A stretch of DNA of 64,000 bases. It comes from Sphingobium sp. MI1205 (GTDB lineage Bacteria > Pseudomonadota > Alphaproteobacteria > Sphingomonadales > Sphingomonadaceae). The stretch spans positions 3,167,501 through 3,231,500 of the forward strand of contig NZ_CP005188.1 in assembly GCF_001563285.1 (NCBI RefSeq), in the 5' to 3' direction. The notes below the pieces were generated by a model. The model was not told the origin of the DNA and did not search any database. It worked only from the letters and a program-made list of their open reading frames with translations. The first letter of the stretch is position 1, and the number at the start of each line of letters is the position of its first letter. The translations under genes and the position numbers were made by a program. Shown in pieces: positions 7,235 to 19,934 of the stretch.

Positions 7235-10096
7235 TTAGTCGGCCAATGTTCCCATCTCGACCGGCAGGCCCACGGCGTCAAGCTGCGGCCGCACCAGTTT
7301 CGCGTCACCCACGACCACCCAGATCAGCCGGTCGGGATTGATCGCGTCACGCGCGGCCATGTCCAGGTCGGCCGGAGTCATTGCCCTGTAGATCGCTGGC
7401 AGCTTTTCATAGAAATCGTCCGGCCGTTCCAGCAGCCGATTACGCATCATCGCGCCCAGCAGGTCGGACGATGTTTCGAAGCTGCCGGGCAGCGACAGGA
7501 TCTGGCTGTTGATCGTCTGGTTCCGCTCGGCCTCACTCGTCCCCTTGCTCGTCAGAAAGTCGGTGATGTCCTTGCGCGCCGCAACGATCGACGCCCCCGT
7601 CTTGTCCGTCTGCACCGGCGCATAGACCAGAAGCGGCATCGTATCCTTCACGCCAGGCAGGGTGCTTCCCGCCGAATAGGCCCACCCCTTCGTCTCGCGC
7701 AGATCCATGATCAGACGGGACGTCGAACTACCACCCAGCACCTCGTTGGCTGTGATCAGCGTCACCGGATTGTCGATGCCGCGCTTGTTGGTCAGCAGCC
7801 CCGCGAGGATCATCGACTGCGGGCTCTGCGGCTTGTCGACCAATATGATCCGTGACGGTCGCATCATCCGGTCCATGCGGAACAGCTTGGTTCCCTTCGC
7901 GACATTCGGCGCTTTCCAGTCGCCGAACCGCTTTTCAAGCAGCGGCATGACCTCGGCCAGTTCCGTGTCGCCCGCTACGAAGATGGTGGCATTGTCGGGC
8001 CGCAGCCATCTGTCATGGAAGGCGATAAGGTCAGCGCGCGTCACCGCCTTGACCCCGCTTTCCGTGCCCGACCCGGTAAAGGGAATGCCATAGGGATGCG
8101 CCTGCCCGTAAAGAAGCGGCGGCAACAGGCGTTGTGCAATCGGCATGGGCGCGGTCTTTTCGGCGGCAATCCGGGTCAGCACCTGCCCACGCAGCCGTTC
8201 CACCTCTTGCGGGGCGAAGGCCGGGTTGCGGATCACATCGGCCAGCAATCCGAGCGACGCATCAAGATTGGGCTTCAACGCATAAAGACCGACGGTGGTC
8301 GTATCCATGCCGTTACCCGCGCTGATGGATGCCCCCAGCCGCTCCTGCTCCTCGGCAATCTGGATCGAGTTCCGCGTCTTCGTCCCTTCGTCCAGCAACG
8401 CAGTGGTCAGCCCCGCCGTGCCGAGCTTCGCCTTGTCATCGGCGGCATTGCCAGCATCGAATGACACCGATACCCGAATCACCGGCACCGTCGCCCGGCG
8501 CGCAAATATGACCGGAATCCCGTTCTTCAGCTTCGCATGTTCGATCTTCGGGAATTCCAGATCCTTGACCGGTTCGATAGCGGGCGCGGCGATTTTCGTC
8601 GGCGCTGGCGGTGTCGCCGCCACAGGCGCAGCCTTCTGGGGATCACGGAAATAGGCGGGGCGATGTGTCGCGTTGCCTGCCAGCGCATTATCTTCCGGGG
8701 ACCTGTCGCCAGGTGCAACGGTCAGCCGAAACACCGGCCGCCCCAGCCATTTGCGAGCCGCCTCGCCCACCGATTGCGGCGTAGCGGCGGCGTAGAAAGC
8801 AAGGTCCTTCTTATATTTTGCCGGATCGTTGGAATAGACCGCACCTTCGGCCAGCGTCACCGCCTTGCCGCTGAACCCGCCTACCTTTTCCAAGCCGCCG
8901 ATGGTGCCGGAAAGCTGCCGCGTCGCCGCCCGCTGAACCTCATCGCTTGTAGGCCCCTTGGCCAGATAGTCGGCGAGCAGCTGGTCCAGCCGCTTGCCCA
9001 CCGCTGCGGCATCCTGACCGGGCTTAACGTCTACCGTAATCTCCGCGATGGACAGCTTTTCAAAGGGCTGGACGCTCGCCTTGACGGCCACCGCAACCTT
9101 CTCCCCGCGTACCAGCACATTATCCAGGCGAGAGGATTTGAGCCCGCCAAATACCGCCATGGCAAGGTCGAGCTGCGGCAGGTCTGCCGAATTCACTCCA
9201 GGTACGATCCAATTGCGATAGAGCCGCGTGGCCGCGACATTGTCGTGCATCACCTTCTCGACATCCTGCGGAAGGGTGGGGACGGCCGCTTCCACATCCT
9301 TGGGCGCCGGGCCGGGCGGAATATCGCCAAACCATTTTTCTACCTTGGCACGGGCAGTGGGAGGATCAATGTCCCCCGCCAGCACCAGTACGGCATTGTT
9401 GGGACCGTAATGCGTCTTGAACCAGTTCTGCACATCGGCAAGACTGGCCGCATTCAGATCTGCCATCGAGCCGATCGTCGAATGGCGATAGGGGTGCCCC
9501 TCCGGCAGCATGGCGGCCAGCTGAGCATATTCGACGAGGCCATAGGGCTCATTCTCGCCCATCCGTTTTTCATTCTGGACGACCCCGCGCTGCGTATCCA
9601 GCTTGGCCTGCGTGACAGCGCCCAGCAGATGGCCCATGCGGTCGGCTTCCAGAAACAAGGCCCGGTCGAGCGCGCCTGTCGGCACCGTCTCGAAATAATT
9701 GGTTCGATCAAACCAGGTCGTGCCATTCCAGTCGGTCGCGCCGATATCCTCCAGACGACCGAAAAATGGCCCGTCCGCATTTTCCGAACCATAGAACATC
9801 AGATGTTCGAACAGATGCGCAAAGCCGGTCTTGCCCTTGGGTTCAAACCGCGACCCGACATGATACCAGACCGACACCGCGACCACCGGCGCCTTGCGAT
9901 CGGTATGAACGATAACGCGCAGCCCATTTTTGAGTGTGAACTGCTCATAGGGAATATCGACTGCCTCAACGAGGCTGGAGAGCGGCGCGGGCGCAGCCAC
10001 GCCAGGCGCGGAGACCGCCTGCGTTATCGGCGCGAGCGACAGAGAGCAAAGGCCAAGCGCCAGCATCAGCCGCCGCGACAGGGGGAAAAAGGTCAT
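7235..10096 (-). CDS. Secreted M16-family zinc metallopeptidase
   Basis: A 953-residue protein with a Sec signal peptide (residues 1-30) and two tandem M16 halves. The N-terminal half carries the inverted zinc motif HLFEH (His94, His98) and the downstream glutamate in VVQNEKR (Glu176), so it should be active. The second half (from about residue 510) lacks HxxEH, as in most double-length family members, and completes the clam-shell chamber. Such enzymes degrade peptides in the periplasm; the natural substrate is unknown. It is divergent from the M28 peptidase gene, with about 150 bases between the two starts. Confidence 0.93.
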   Translation of the reverse strand: MTFFPLSRRLMLALGLCSLSLAPITQAVSAPGVAAPAPLSSLVEAVDIPYEQFTLKNGLRVIVHTDRKAPVVAVSVWYHVGSRFEPKGKTGFAHLFEHLMFYGSENADGPFFGRLEDIGATDWNGTTWFDRTNYFETVPTGALDRALFLEADRMGHLLGAVTQAKLDTQRGVVQNEKRMGENEPYGLVEYAQLAAMLPEGHPYRHSTIGSMADLNAASLADVQNWFKTHYGPNNAVLVLAGDIDPPTARAKVEKWFGDIPPGPAPKDVEAAVPTLPQDVEKVMHDNVAATRLYRNWIVPGVNSADLPQLDLAMAVFGGLKSSRLDNVLVRGEKVAVAVKASVQPFEKLSIAEITVDVKPGQDAAAVGKRLDQLLADYLAKGPTSDEVQRAATRQLSGTIGGLEKVGGFSGKAVTLAEGAVYSNDPAKYKKDLAFYAAATPQSVGEAARKWLGRPVFRLTVAPGDRSPEDNALAGNATHRPAYFRDPQKAAPVAATPPAPTKIAAPAIEPVKDLEFPKIEHAKLKNGIPVIFARRATVPVIRVSVSFDAGNAADDKAKLGTAGLTTALLDEGTKTRNSIQIAEEQERLGASISAGNGMDTTTVGLYALKPNLDASLGLLADVIRNPAFAPQEVERLRGQVLTRIAAEKTAPMPIAQRLLPPLLYGQAHPYGIPFTGSGTESGVKAVTRADLIAFHDRWLRPDNATIFVAGDTELAEVMPLLEKRFGDWKAPNVAKGTKLFRMDRMMRPSRIILVDKPQSPQSMILAGLLTNKRGIDNPVTLITANEVLGGSSTSRLIMDLRETKGWAYSAGSTLPGVKDTMPLLVYAPVQTDKTGASIVAARKDITDFLTSKGTSEAERNQTINSQILSLPGSFETSSDLLGAMMRNRLLERPDDFYEKLPAIYRAMTPADLDMAARDAINPDRLIWVVVGDAKLVRPQLDAVGLPVEMGTLAD

Positions 10097-10245
10097 GAGC
10101 GCCTCATGAAATCAATGGCATGCGGCCGCACACCCCGCACAGGCGCAGCATAGCGAGGCGGGTTAGCCGCGCAATACGCATTCCGCTGGACAGGGGTGCA
10201 ACACGGGATAACGTCATGTTTCAATCAAGGAGAGGATAACCGCTG

Positions 10246-11874
10246 ATGCGCCTCGACCGCCGCTTTTTTCTGGTTTGTTCATTCTTTTTCCTGATCCCCG
10301 CCCCTGCAGCGCAGGGTTCGCCCGCCGAAATCTCCTCCGCCGAAATCCGGGCGGATATAGGCTTCCTCTCGGACGATTTGCTGGAAGGCCGGGATGCGGC
10401 CACGCGCGGTTATGATCTTGCCGCACGCTATGTTGCCGCACGCTTCGAAGCGCTCGGCCTGCGACAGGCGGTGCAAGATAGCTGGTATCAGTCGGTGCCG
10501 CTTGTCGTCACCCAGCTGGACCAGCGGATGACGTCATCGCTCACCATAGGCGGCAGGCGGTTCGAAAATGGCGGCGACGTCATCATCAGCGCCTTTGGCC
10601 GGGAGCCTCGTCAGACCGTAGAGGCGCAGGCGGTATTTGTCGGTTTCGGAGTGGCGTCAGTGCGCGAGAAGATCGACGATTATGCGGGTCTCGATCTGAA
10701 GGGAAAATTCGCAGTCGCCCTGTCCGGCGCGCCCGCCGGCTTGCCGAGTGAGATCGCCGCGCATCTGGCCGCCGAAAAGGCCGCAGCAGCGCAGGCCGCA
10801 GGCGCCATCGGACTCATCACCATCCCCAGCGAAAGTCTCCTGACGCGTACGCCTTGGGTCAGGTTGCGCGACCGCCTCACGGGACCCATCGTCGGCTGGG
10901 TGGGAGCAGATGGGCGCAGCTTCAGCCGGACGCCGGGCATCGTCGCGACCGCCTATGCCACCGGCGCCGCCGCCAACGCTTTGCTGGCTGGAAGCGGCGC
11001 GTCCCTGACGGCAATCCGCAAGCAGGCGGCAAAGCGCAGGCCCATGCGAGGCTTCCCGCTTCGCCCGACCGTCAGGCTGGAACGTAACGCTGCGGTCAGC
11101 GCGGCAGCCAGCTCCAATGTGCTGGCGATGTTGAAGGGATCGGACCCGCAACTGGAGGACGAATATATTCTGCTGATGGCGCATCTCGATCATCTGGGAA
11201 TGCGCAGCGACGCCAAGGGGCTTCCCAGGATTTGCAATGGCGCAATGGATAATGCAGCTGGCGTCGCGACCATGCTGGCGGTGGCCAAGGCCTTCGCGCA
11301 ACACGGACGGCGACCGCGCCGATCGATCCTGTTCGCGGCCGTCACCGCCGAGGAGGACGGGCTGATAGGATCGCAGTTCCTGGCGAAACATCCGGTGACA
11401 CCGCCTGGCGGACGGGTGGTGGCAGTTATCAATCTGGACATGCCCATCCTGACTTATGATTTCCAGGACTTGATCGCATTTGGCGCTGAACATTCAACCT
11501 TGGGGCCGATTGTCCAACGGGCGGCAGAGGCGTCGGGCATCGCACTATCGCCTGACCCGTTGCCGGACGAGGGGCTGTTCACCCGGTCGGACCATTATCG
11601 CTTCGTCCAGGAAGGTATCCCCGCCGTCTTCCTGATGACCGGCTTTGACGGTTCGGGAAGGCAGGAGTTCCAGAAGTTCCTGAAAACCGATTATCATCAG
11701 CCGTCTGACCGGATCAGCCTGCCCTTCAATTGGAACGCCGCGGCCAAGTTCGCATACGTAAATTACGCCATTGCGCGGGACGTCGCCAATGCGGATCATG
11801 CGCCCCAATGGTATTCAGGCGATTTTTTCGGGGATGAATTTGCGGCTGAAGCGCAAAAGGTGACGAAACAATGA
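10246..11874 (+). CDS. Secreted M28-family aminopeptidase with inserted PA domain
   Basis: A 542-residue exported peptidase. Residues 1-24 form a signal peptide. A protease-associated domain lies near residues 125-240. The M28 zinc ligands can be read in order: His313 and Asp315 (AHLDHLG), Asp335 (NGAMDNAAG), Glu369/Glu370 (TAEEDGLIGS), Asp398 (INLDMP) and a late histidine (RSDHYRF). The product should remove N-terminal residues from peptides in the periplasm, which fits the neighbouring M16 endopeptidase. An AAGGAGAGG site precedes the ATG. Confidence 0.9.
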   Translation: MRLDRRFFLVCSFFFLIPAPAAQGSPAEISSAEIRADIGFLSDDLLEGRDAATRGYDLAARYVAARFEALGLRQAVQDSWYQSVPLVVTQLDQRMTSSLTIGGRRFENGGDVIISAFGREPRQTVEAQAVFVGFGVASVREKIDDYAGLDLKGKFAVALSGAPAGLPSEIAAHLAAEKAAAAQAAGAIGLITIPSESLLTRTPWVRLRDRLTGPIVGWVGADGRSFSRTPGIVATAYATGAAANALLAGSGASLTAIRKQAAKRRPMRGFPLRPTVRLERNAAVSAAASSNVLAMLKGSDPQLEDEYILLMAHLDHLGMRSDAKGLPRICNGAMDNAAGVATMLAVAKAFAQHGRRPRRSILFAAVTAEEDGLIGSQFLAKHPVTPPGGRVVAVINLDMPILTYDFQDLIAFGAEHSTLGPIVQRAAEASGIALSPDPLPDEGLFTRSDHYRFVQEGIPAVFLMTGFDGSGRQEFQKFLKTDYHQPSDRISLPFNWNAAAKFAYVNYAIARDVANADHAPQWYSGDFFGDEFAAEAQKVTKQ

Positions 11875-11963
11875 GCATAGACTGACGCATTATTTGGATG
11901 CGCCCCTTGTGTGGCTTTTTAGCAACACTACATGACTGGCATATTTAAGCCCGTGAGGATGAC

Positions 11964-14543
<2,580 letters not shown>

Positions 14544-14566
14544 CTGATCCCTCGCTCGCCATAACG

Positions 14567-14608
14567 ATGATTAGGGGGGCACCAACCGGCACCCCCCTAA
14601 TCATTATT
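14567..14608. terminator. Bidirectional-type terminator between clpB and the receptor gene
   Basis: A perfect 13-base stem (ATGATTAGGGGGG / CCCCCCTAATCAT) encloses a 12-base loop and is followed by TATTTG on the plus strand. It sits between the converging clpB and TonB-receptor genes and probably serves clpB, possibly both. Confidence 0.85.
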
Positions 14609-14622
14609 TGCGATCACTTCGA

Positions 14623-17600
14623 TCAGAAGTTGGCTTTTACGCCCACGCGGTAGGCGCGGCCGTAAATGCCGGTGCCGCCCTGAACGGGGTTGTAATTGTT
14701 GGCCCCATAGGTGACAGGATCGATCGGCGGTAGGTCGTCAAAGACATTGAGCACGTTCAAGTAGAGCGTGAAATTGTCATTGAGCTTGTAGCTGGTGGCA
14801 AGATCGACGGTGATATAGTCATCAACATCGCAATCGACGAACTGCGGGGAGAGAAGGCCACAGCCTCCAGACGCGCCTGGACCTTCAATATCTTCAGCAG
14901 ACAGGTTGTAGCCGCCAAAGAATTCCGCCGTGGCGGACACGGTGAATTTGCCCCACTCCAGCGTATTGGTCCAGCTGCCGTGCCATTCGGGCGTGCCCGA
15001 CCCGGCGGTCAGGCTGTAGTTGCCAAGCGTGCCTTCATAGCTTTCCCGGCTTCCGTCGGCAAAGGTCGTGTCGAGATTGATGATGTAGGTAGCTTCCAGC
15101 GAGCTGGTGAAACGGACATCGCCAAAATTGAACCGGCCCGTCGCCCCGAAATCCAAGCCTTCGGAACGGATCGTCGTGGCGTTGATGAGGGGCGCCTGTA
15201 CATAGGCGACGCGCGGCAAAGCCGTGGGGTTTGTCGGATCGGGTGAATCCTGGATGATGTTGTAGCCTGCCGGGATGGCCTGACCGGAATAATATGCCGC
15301 CAATGCCGGCCCGAACGGCGCTGGGATAATCGCGCCCTTCTTCTTGATGTTGTAATAATCGACGCTGAGCCGGACGTTTCGGATCGGCTCGAATATGACG
15401 CCTGCCGTCCAGCTGGTCGATTTTTCCGGTTCCAGATCAGGGCTGGCCAACTGAGTTTGACCATAGCTGCTGGAGCTGAGATAGGTCGGGCAGCTGGTAA
15501 AGGTCGCCCTCGTACAGCCAAATTGGGCAAGATAGGACTCGGGGAAAGTCGATGCCGTGTTATTCACGAATCCCGTCGTGGGCAGTGCGTTCGCTTCCGC
15601 GAAGCTGGGGATACGGAAGCCGCGCGACCAGGTGCCGCGAAGCGTCAGGGCATCAATCGGTTTGTAACGGAAACCGACCTTCGGCGAGAAGGCGTCTTGC
15701 CCGCTATTATAATTATCGTAGCGGCCCGAAGCGTTCACCTCGAAACCTTCGAAAGCAGGGACGCTCAATTCGACAAAGCCGGACCTAACGACGCGTTCGC
15801 CCTGAGTGCCAAAGGCGTTGATGATGAAATAGCGCTCGGTGGGCCCCGCATAGTCCGCGTTGGCGCTAGGTGCATTGATCGCTTCCAAACGGATCTGACC
15901 GCCAAAGCCCAGCTGAACAGGACCAGCCGGCAGTTCGAACAGCGTGCCGTTGAAGCTCAGCTGCGCCGCATAAAGTTCGGAACTCGACTTGGTGATATTA
16001 TCCGGTGACAGATAATCGAGTGTCGCCTGGCTATTCGACAGCGGATTGACGAAATTATAGCTACCATCGGCAACGACGTTCAGCAGCCGCTGGATATAGA
16101 CATAGCCGGTCTGCGTGCGGGTGAGATCGGTCCGCATGCCGACGATATCAGCCGCAAAGTTCCAGCTGTCCGTGATCGGCCCCGCGATCGAGAAAGCGCC
16201 GCGATAAGTACGGCTCAGCGTTTCGTTGAACTCGGTCAGGTTGGGAATGCGACCAAGGATGCGGGCCTGCAGGCCTTGCGCGGCGAAGGGATTGTTCGGG
16301 TTGAGCGTGCCATTGCCGGCGTCACAGTTGGGCTGTGGCAGGCCATTGACGAGCGGGCAGACATAGACCGGCAGCGCGAGCGCGAAAGAACCGGGCGCGT
16401 TCGGCAAACCGCTATTATAAGTGCTGAAACGGGGGAAGGCGATACCGGCCGGCCCGTTGGCGCGGATCGTTGCCGGTTCACCGCTATAGCTGACCTTGCT
16501 CTGCAGATAGTTGGCGGTGAACGACGCTTCGATATCGTCGGTGACGGCGACGGTTGCCTTCAACGCGCCGCCGAAACGCTCGATACGGGGCGAGATGACG
16601 CCATATTGGCGCACCAGATCGCCTTGACAAACAGTCGTGGGCGCGAATGTATTCTGCCCGTCCGACTGGGCCAACTCAGCCGGGGTGAGCGTATAAGGGG
16701 TTTCCCCAGCGATACAGCCCGCGGCAGGATTGAGAATCTGATAGCGCCCAAGCGGATCATCAAGCGCACTAAGCGAATCTGTCGGAGCGACGAAGAACGT
16801 CGTTGCGAAGGAGCGGCGATCACTCGACGAGGTGGCATCGTCCCAGCCAACATAGCCGGTGCTTGAAGGGTTAATCGAGCCCCCGTTGGGGCCGACCTGC
16901 GGCCCGCAGACGCCATCACGGCAGATGCCGGACAGATCCTGCGAGTTATAGGGGTAAGGCCGGTCGCGATTGTAGAGCGCATTCTGGCGATACCAGAAGC
17001 CGCTGGCGTAGATATTGTAACCGTCGCGGCCGAGGTCCCCGGTGCCTGCGGTCAGGCTGATCCGGTAGTTTTCGCCGTCGCCGCGCTCGGTGATGCCGCC
17101 TTCGACGCGGCCGCCGATGCCTTTGAACTGCTTCTTGGTGATGACGTTGATGACGCCCGCGATGGCGTCTGCGCCATAGGTGGAAGACGCGCCGTCCCGC
17201 AGCACTTCGACGCGATCGACGATGTCGTCAGGGATCGTGTTCAGATCGACGAAATTGCGGGTCGCGTCATCCGCCAGCGGGTAATAGGCGGCGCGCTGGC
17301 CGTCAAACAGGACCAGTGTCGAACTGGTGGTGAGGCCACGCAGCGACACCGCCGATGCACCGGCCGCGAAGGCGCCGTTGGCCGAGAAGCTGTTGGTCAG
17401 CGCCGCGCCGTTATTCGACGAGATGCGCTGCAGCGCTTCCTGAGTGGTCTGAATACCGCGTTGTTCAAGTGATTCCGAGGTCAGAACCGATACGGGCGAA
17501 GGCGTGTTGTTCACGTCCTGCCGCAGAATAGACCCCGTGACGATGATAGTGGCCTCGGGCTCATCAGCCACGGTGCCTGCGGGAGCGTCCTGCGCGAAGG

Positions 17601-17697
17601 CAGGTGCGGCGAGGGCCGCGAAGCCGACGCTTGCACTTGCAAGCGCCTGCAGCGCCGCGCTTCCGCGCAGCCACGCATTGTTCGAGATTTTCTTCAC
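14623..17697 (-). CDS. TonB-dependent outer-membrane receptor
   Basis: A 1024-residue receptor. The signal peptide (to about residue 34, ending APAFAQ) is followed by a TonB-box-like strand (ATIIVTGS), a plug domain with VEVLRDGASSTYGADAIAG, and a beta-barrel closing with GRAYRVGVKANF, the final aromatic residue needed for outer-membrane insertion. It imports an unknown ligand with TonB energy; the sequence does not show whether that is a siderophore, sugar or peptide. The frame is open to 17895, but the GTG at 17697 follows AAGGGA at seven bases and begins directly at the signal peptide (KKISNNAWLRG), so it is chosen. Confidence 0.93.
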   Translation of the reverse strand: MKKISNNAWLRGSAALQALASASVGFAALAAPAFAQDAPAGTVADEPEATIIVTGSILRQDVNNTPSPVSVLTSESLEQRGIQTTQEALQRISSNNGAALTNSFSANGAFAAGASAVSLRGLTTSSTLVLFDGQRAAYYPLADDATRNFVDLNTIPDDIVDRVEVLRDGASSTYGADAIAGVINVITKKQFKGIGGRVEGGITERGDGENYRISLTAGTGDLGRDGYNIYASGFWYRQNALYNRDRPYPYNSQDLSGICRDGVCGPQVGPNGGSINPSSTGYVGWDDATSSSDRRSFATTFFVAPTDSLSALDDPLGRYQILNPAAGCIAGETPYTLTPAELAQSDGQNTFAPTTVCQGDLVRQYGVISPRIERFGGALKATVAVTDDIEASFTANYLQSKVSYSGEPATIRANGPAGIAFPRFSTYNSGLPNAPGSFALALPVYVCPLVNGLPQPNCDAGNGTLNPNNPFAAQGLQARILGRIPNLTEFNETLSRTYRGAFSIAGPITDSWNFAADIVGMRTDLTRTQTGYVYIQRLLNVVADGSYNFVNPLSNSQATLDYLSPDNITKSSSELYAAQLSFNGTLFELPAGPVQLGFGGQIRLEAINAPSANADYAGPTERYFIINAFGTQGERVVRSGFVELSVPAFEGFEVNASGRYDNYNSGQDAFSPKVGFRYKPIDALTLRGTWSRGFRIPSFAEANALPTTGFVNNTASTFPESYLAQFGCTRATFTSCPTYLSSSSYGQTQLASPDLEPEKSTSWTAGVIFEPIRNVRLSVDYYNIKKKGAIIPAPFGPALAAYYSGQAIPAGYNIIQDSPDPTNPTALPRVAYVQAPLINATTIRSEGLDFGATGRFNFGDVRFTSSLEATYIINLDTTFADGSRESYEGTLGNYSLTAGSGTPEWHGSWTNTLEWGKFTVSATAEFFGGYNLSAEDIEGPGASGGCGLLSPQFVDCDVDDYITVDLATSYKLNDNFTLYLNVLNVFDDLPPIDPVTYGANNYNPVQGGTGIYGRAYRVGVKANF

Positions 17698-18180
17698 AGT
17701 CCAGTCCCTTGCTCTGGAGCGACGCAAGCAAGCCTGCGCCCTTTGTTGTCCACGCATGGAGAGGAGCATTAGGAGCCCGACAGCAAACCCCTCTTCATCC
17801 GTGCTGTGGCGCAGTCTGCGCAGTCGTTTTAAGAGTGTAAAGCAGCGTCGCGGAAGAGAGTGCAGTTTGCTGTTGCACTGTCGTAAATTTGCCACATCAT
17901 TTCTAAATGTTACTTTTAGCGCCGCTAGATAACTTTGTGACGTTGATGTGGCGTCCGCCGAACTTTGCTTCTGATGTTTGCGGAAACTGTGTGAAAAAGT
18001 TGCGCAGGGCGACAGGATCAGCGCAGTTGCTTAGGGCTGGAGGCGATGACAGAGCGCCCGATGCCTTAGTGATGTTCTGGCCGCTCTGGCCGTCGCCAAA
18101 CACGCCAACACAGATGCGCTGCAAATCGAATAGGCCTGAAATGCATCGCAAACGTGCGGGCACAACACCGACTGGTCCGA
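17698..18180. other. Upstream region of the TonB receptor, no gene seen
   Basis: This 483-base gap contains no convincing gene; the 133-codon frame between 17903 and 18304 on the minus strand has no recognisable feature. A perfect nine-base inverted repeat lies at 17891-17899 (GCCACATCA) and 17944-17952 (TGATGTGGC), enclosing AT-rich sequence. It could be a regulator site for the receptor gene. I saw no cobalamin riboswitch signature. Confidence 0.5.
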
Positions 18181-18390
18181 TTAGTGGCCCCGCGCCTTTA
18201 ACTCGGCCCGGACAGAGGCTTCGGCGGTGGCATAGGCCTCCTGCCGGGCAATGCTCCAGTAACGAAGATCGTCGAGCGGGATCTTCTGTCCGGTGACGGC
18301 ACAAATAACATGGTCGCCCGCCTGCAGGACGCGGAAGCTATAGGCCATATAATGCAGCCGGGCCGGGCGGTCACGGTTGGACATCAGCAT
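18181..18390 (-). CDS. DUF2093 domain protein
   Basis: A 69-residue cytoplasmic protein covering the whole DUF2093 domain (AGDHVICAVTGQKIPLDDLR followed by YWSIARQEAYATAEAS). The family is small, found in Alphaproteobacteria, and has no known function; the single CAVTGQ cysteine is typical and does not form a zinc finger by itself. It lies 31 bases downstream of xseA on the same strand, a pairing I associate with this lineage, so it is probably cotranscribed with it. Confidence 0.88.
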   Translation of the reverse strand: MLMSNRDRPARLHYMAYSFRVLQAGDHVICAVTGQKIPLDDLRYWSIARQEAYATAEASVRAELKARGH

Positions 18391-18421
18391 GAATCAGCGG
18401 CCTTTTCCATTTTCGAGCGCA

Positions 18422-19927
18422 TCAGGAGAACAGATCCTGTTGCCGGCTTTCCCCGCGTTGCCGCGAATTGCGGGGCGCACGCGGTGAAGCGGATATAGAT
18501 TGGCTTTCCGGCTTCTCAAGAGGTTGAGAGGGGGAACCACCCTCCACCACCGCCCCGATTGTACCGTCGGCAAAATGAAGCGAGACCGCTCCTGCTGCGC
18601 GCGCGTCGGCAACCCTTTTGACGAGGTGATCTCCCGCCATCACCCGCGCAAATCCGCGCTGGAGCGGGAGGTCTGGATTGACCGAAACAAAGAGGCGCGA
18701 AAGGCTATCGAAAGCCGTAGCCTGAGCATGAAAAACGCGGGTCAGATAATCCGGGCGCAGGCGCAAGCGGTCGAGGCGTTCCTTACCCCGGCTTAGATAT
18801 TGCAGTAGGAGAGCAGGGCGAAGCGCGCCACTGGCCTGCCCCAGATGCGCACGGGCGTCGGCAACGCGATGGCGCAGGCAATTGCCCAAGCTATCGGATA
18901 GCTGGTCGAGCCGTTGCCGCTGTGGCGCAAGCAAGGTGTCGGGCGTCGGCATCAGACGGACCTGCATGTCCAGCCGCTCGCGCGCCTGCGCCGCGCCCCG
19001 TCGCACGGCGCGGTTCATCCGCAAACCCTGCTCGGTCAGCATGGCCATGAGGTCGGCCCGGACCGGCACGGCCAGTTCAGCTGCGGCGGTGGGCGTCGGT
19101 GCGCGCATGTCGGCGGCATGATCGCACAGCGTTGTGTCGGTCTCATGCCCCACGGCAGAAATGACGGGAATTGAACACTCCGCCACGGCACGGACCACGA
19201 TTTCCTCGTTGAAGCTCCAGAGATCCTCGATGGAGCCGCCGCCACGCGCCACGATGACGAGGTCGGGCCGAGGCAGCGGGCCGCCGGGCTTCATGTCCGA
19301 AAAACCGCGCACCGCCCGCGCGACCTGCTCGGCCGCGCCTTGCCCTTGCACTAGCACGGGCCAGAGAAGGACATTTGTCGGGCAGCGGTCCTCAAGACGA
19401 TGCAGGATGTCGCGAATGACCGCGCCGGTGGGGGATGTGACGACGCCGATTGTACGGGGCAGGAAAGGCAGGCGACGTTTCCGATCCCTGTCGAAGAGGC
19501 CCTCGGCGGCGAGCTTTTGCTTCAGCTTCTCCAGCAGCGCCATCAGCGCGCCTTCGCCCGCAAGCTCCATCCGATCGATGACGATCTGATATTTGGAGCG
19601 CCCCGGATATGTCGTCAGCTTGCCGGTGGCGATCACCTCGACCCCGTCCTGCGGCGCGAACGGCAGGCGTGCTGCTCCACCCTTCCACATCACGCCGTCG
19701 ATGACGGCATTATCGTCCTTGAGGCAGAGATAAAGATGACCCGATGCGGCGCGCTTGAAACCCGATATTTCGCCACGCAGGCGGACATGGCCAAAGCGGT
19801 CCTCGACCGTCCGCTTCAACATGGCCGACAATTCGCTCACCGAAAGCGGCGGTGCGTTGTCCCCCGCCCGTTCCTCCGCTAACAGGCGGCCCGACGTATC
19901 GAAACCAGCTTCATATTCCGGGGACAT
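18422..19927 (-). CDS. xseA: Exodeoxyribonuclease VII large subunit
   Basis: A 501-residue nuclease subunit. An N-terminal OB-fold ([20 protein letters not shown], then [19 protein letters not shown]) is followed by the catalytic domain with [31 protein letters not shown] and [20 protein letters not shown], and by a coiled-coil region that binds XseB. Exonuclease VII degrades single-stranded DNA processively in repair. The frame is open to 20011; the ATG at 19927 ([10 protein letters not shown]) matches the usual N-terminus. Its start codon interlocks with purD on the other strand. xseB is not in the window. Confidence 0.96.
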   Translation of the reverse strand: MSPEYEAGFDTSGRLLAEERAGDNAPPLSVSELSAMLKRTVEDRFGHVRLRGEISGFKRAASGHLYLCLKDDNAVIDGVMWKGGAARLPFAPQDGVEVIATGKLTTYPGRSKYQIVIDRMELAGEGALMALLEKLKQKLAAEGLFDRDRKRRLPFLPRTIGVVTSPTGAVIRDILHRLEDRCPTNVLLWPVLVQGQGAAEQVARAVRGFSDMKPGGPLPRPDLVIVARGGGSIEDLWSFNEEIVVRAVAECSIPVISAVGHETDTTLCDHAADMRAPTPTAAAELAVPVRADLMAMLTEQGLRMNRAVRRGAAQARERLDMQVRLMPTPDTLLAPQRQRLDQLSDSLGNCLRHRVADARAHLGQASGALRPALLLQYLSRGKERLDRLRLRPDYLTRVFHAQATAFDSLSRLFVSVNPDLPLQRGFARVMAGDHLVKRVADARAAGAVSLHFADGTIGAVVEGGSPSQPLEKPESQSISASPRAPRNSRQRGESRQQDLFS

Positions 19928-19934
19928 GGGCGAA

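Noticed and set aside
8537..10153. 538-codon reading frame antisense to the M16 peptidase
   Set aside because: It is the mirror of a clear peptidase gene in GC-rich DNA, with arginine/histidine-rich, non-domain sequence.
11900..11940. Sigma-32 promoter ahead of clpB
   Set aside because: CTTGTG-N14-CACTACAT is only a loose match; heat regulation is likely from family knowledge but not shown here.
17903..18304. 133-codon minus-strand frame in the receptor upstream region
   Set aside because: No recognisable domain or ribosome site and cysteine/arginine-rich low-quality sequence overlapping the DUF2093 gene.
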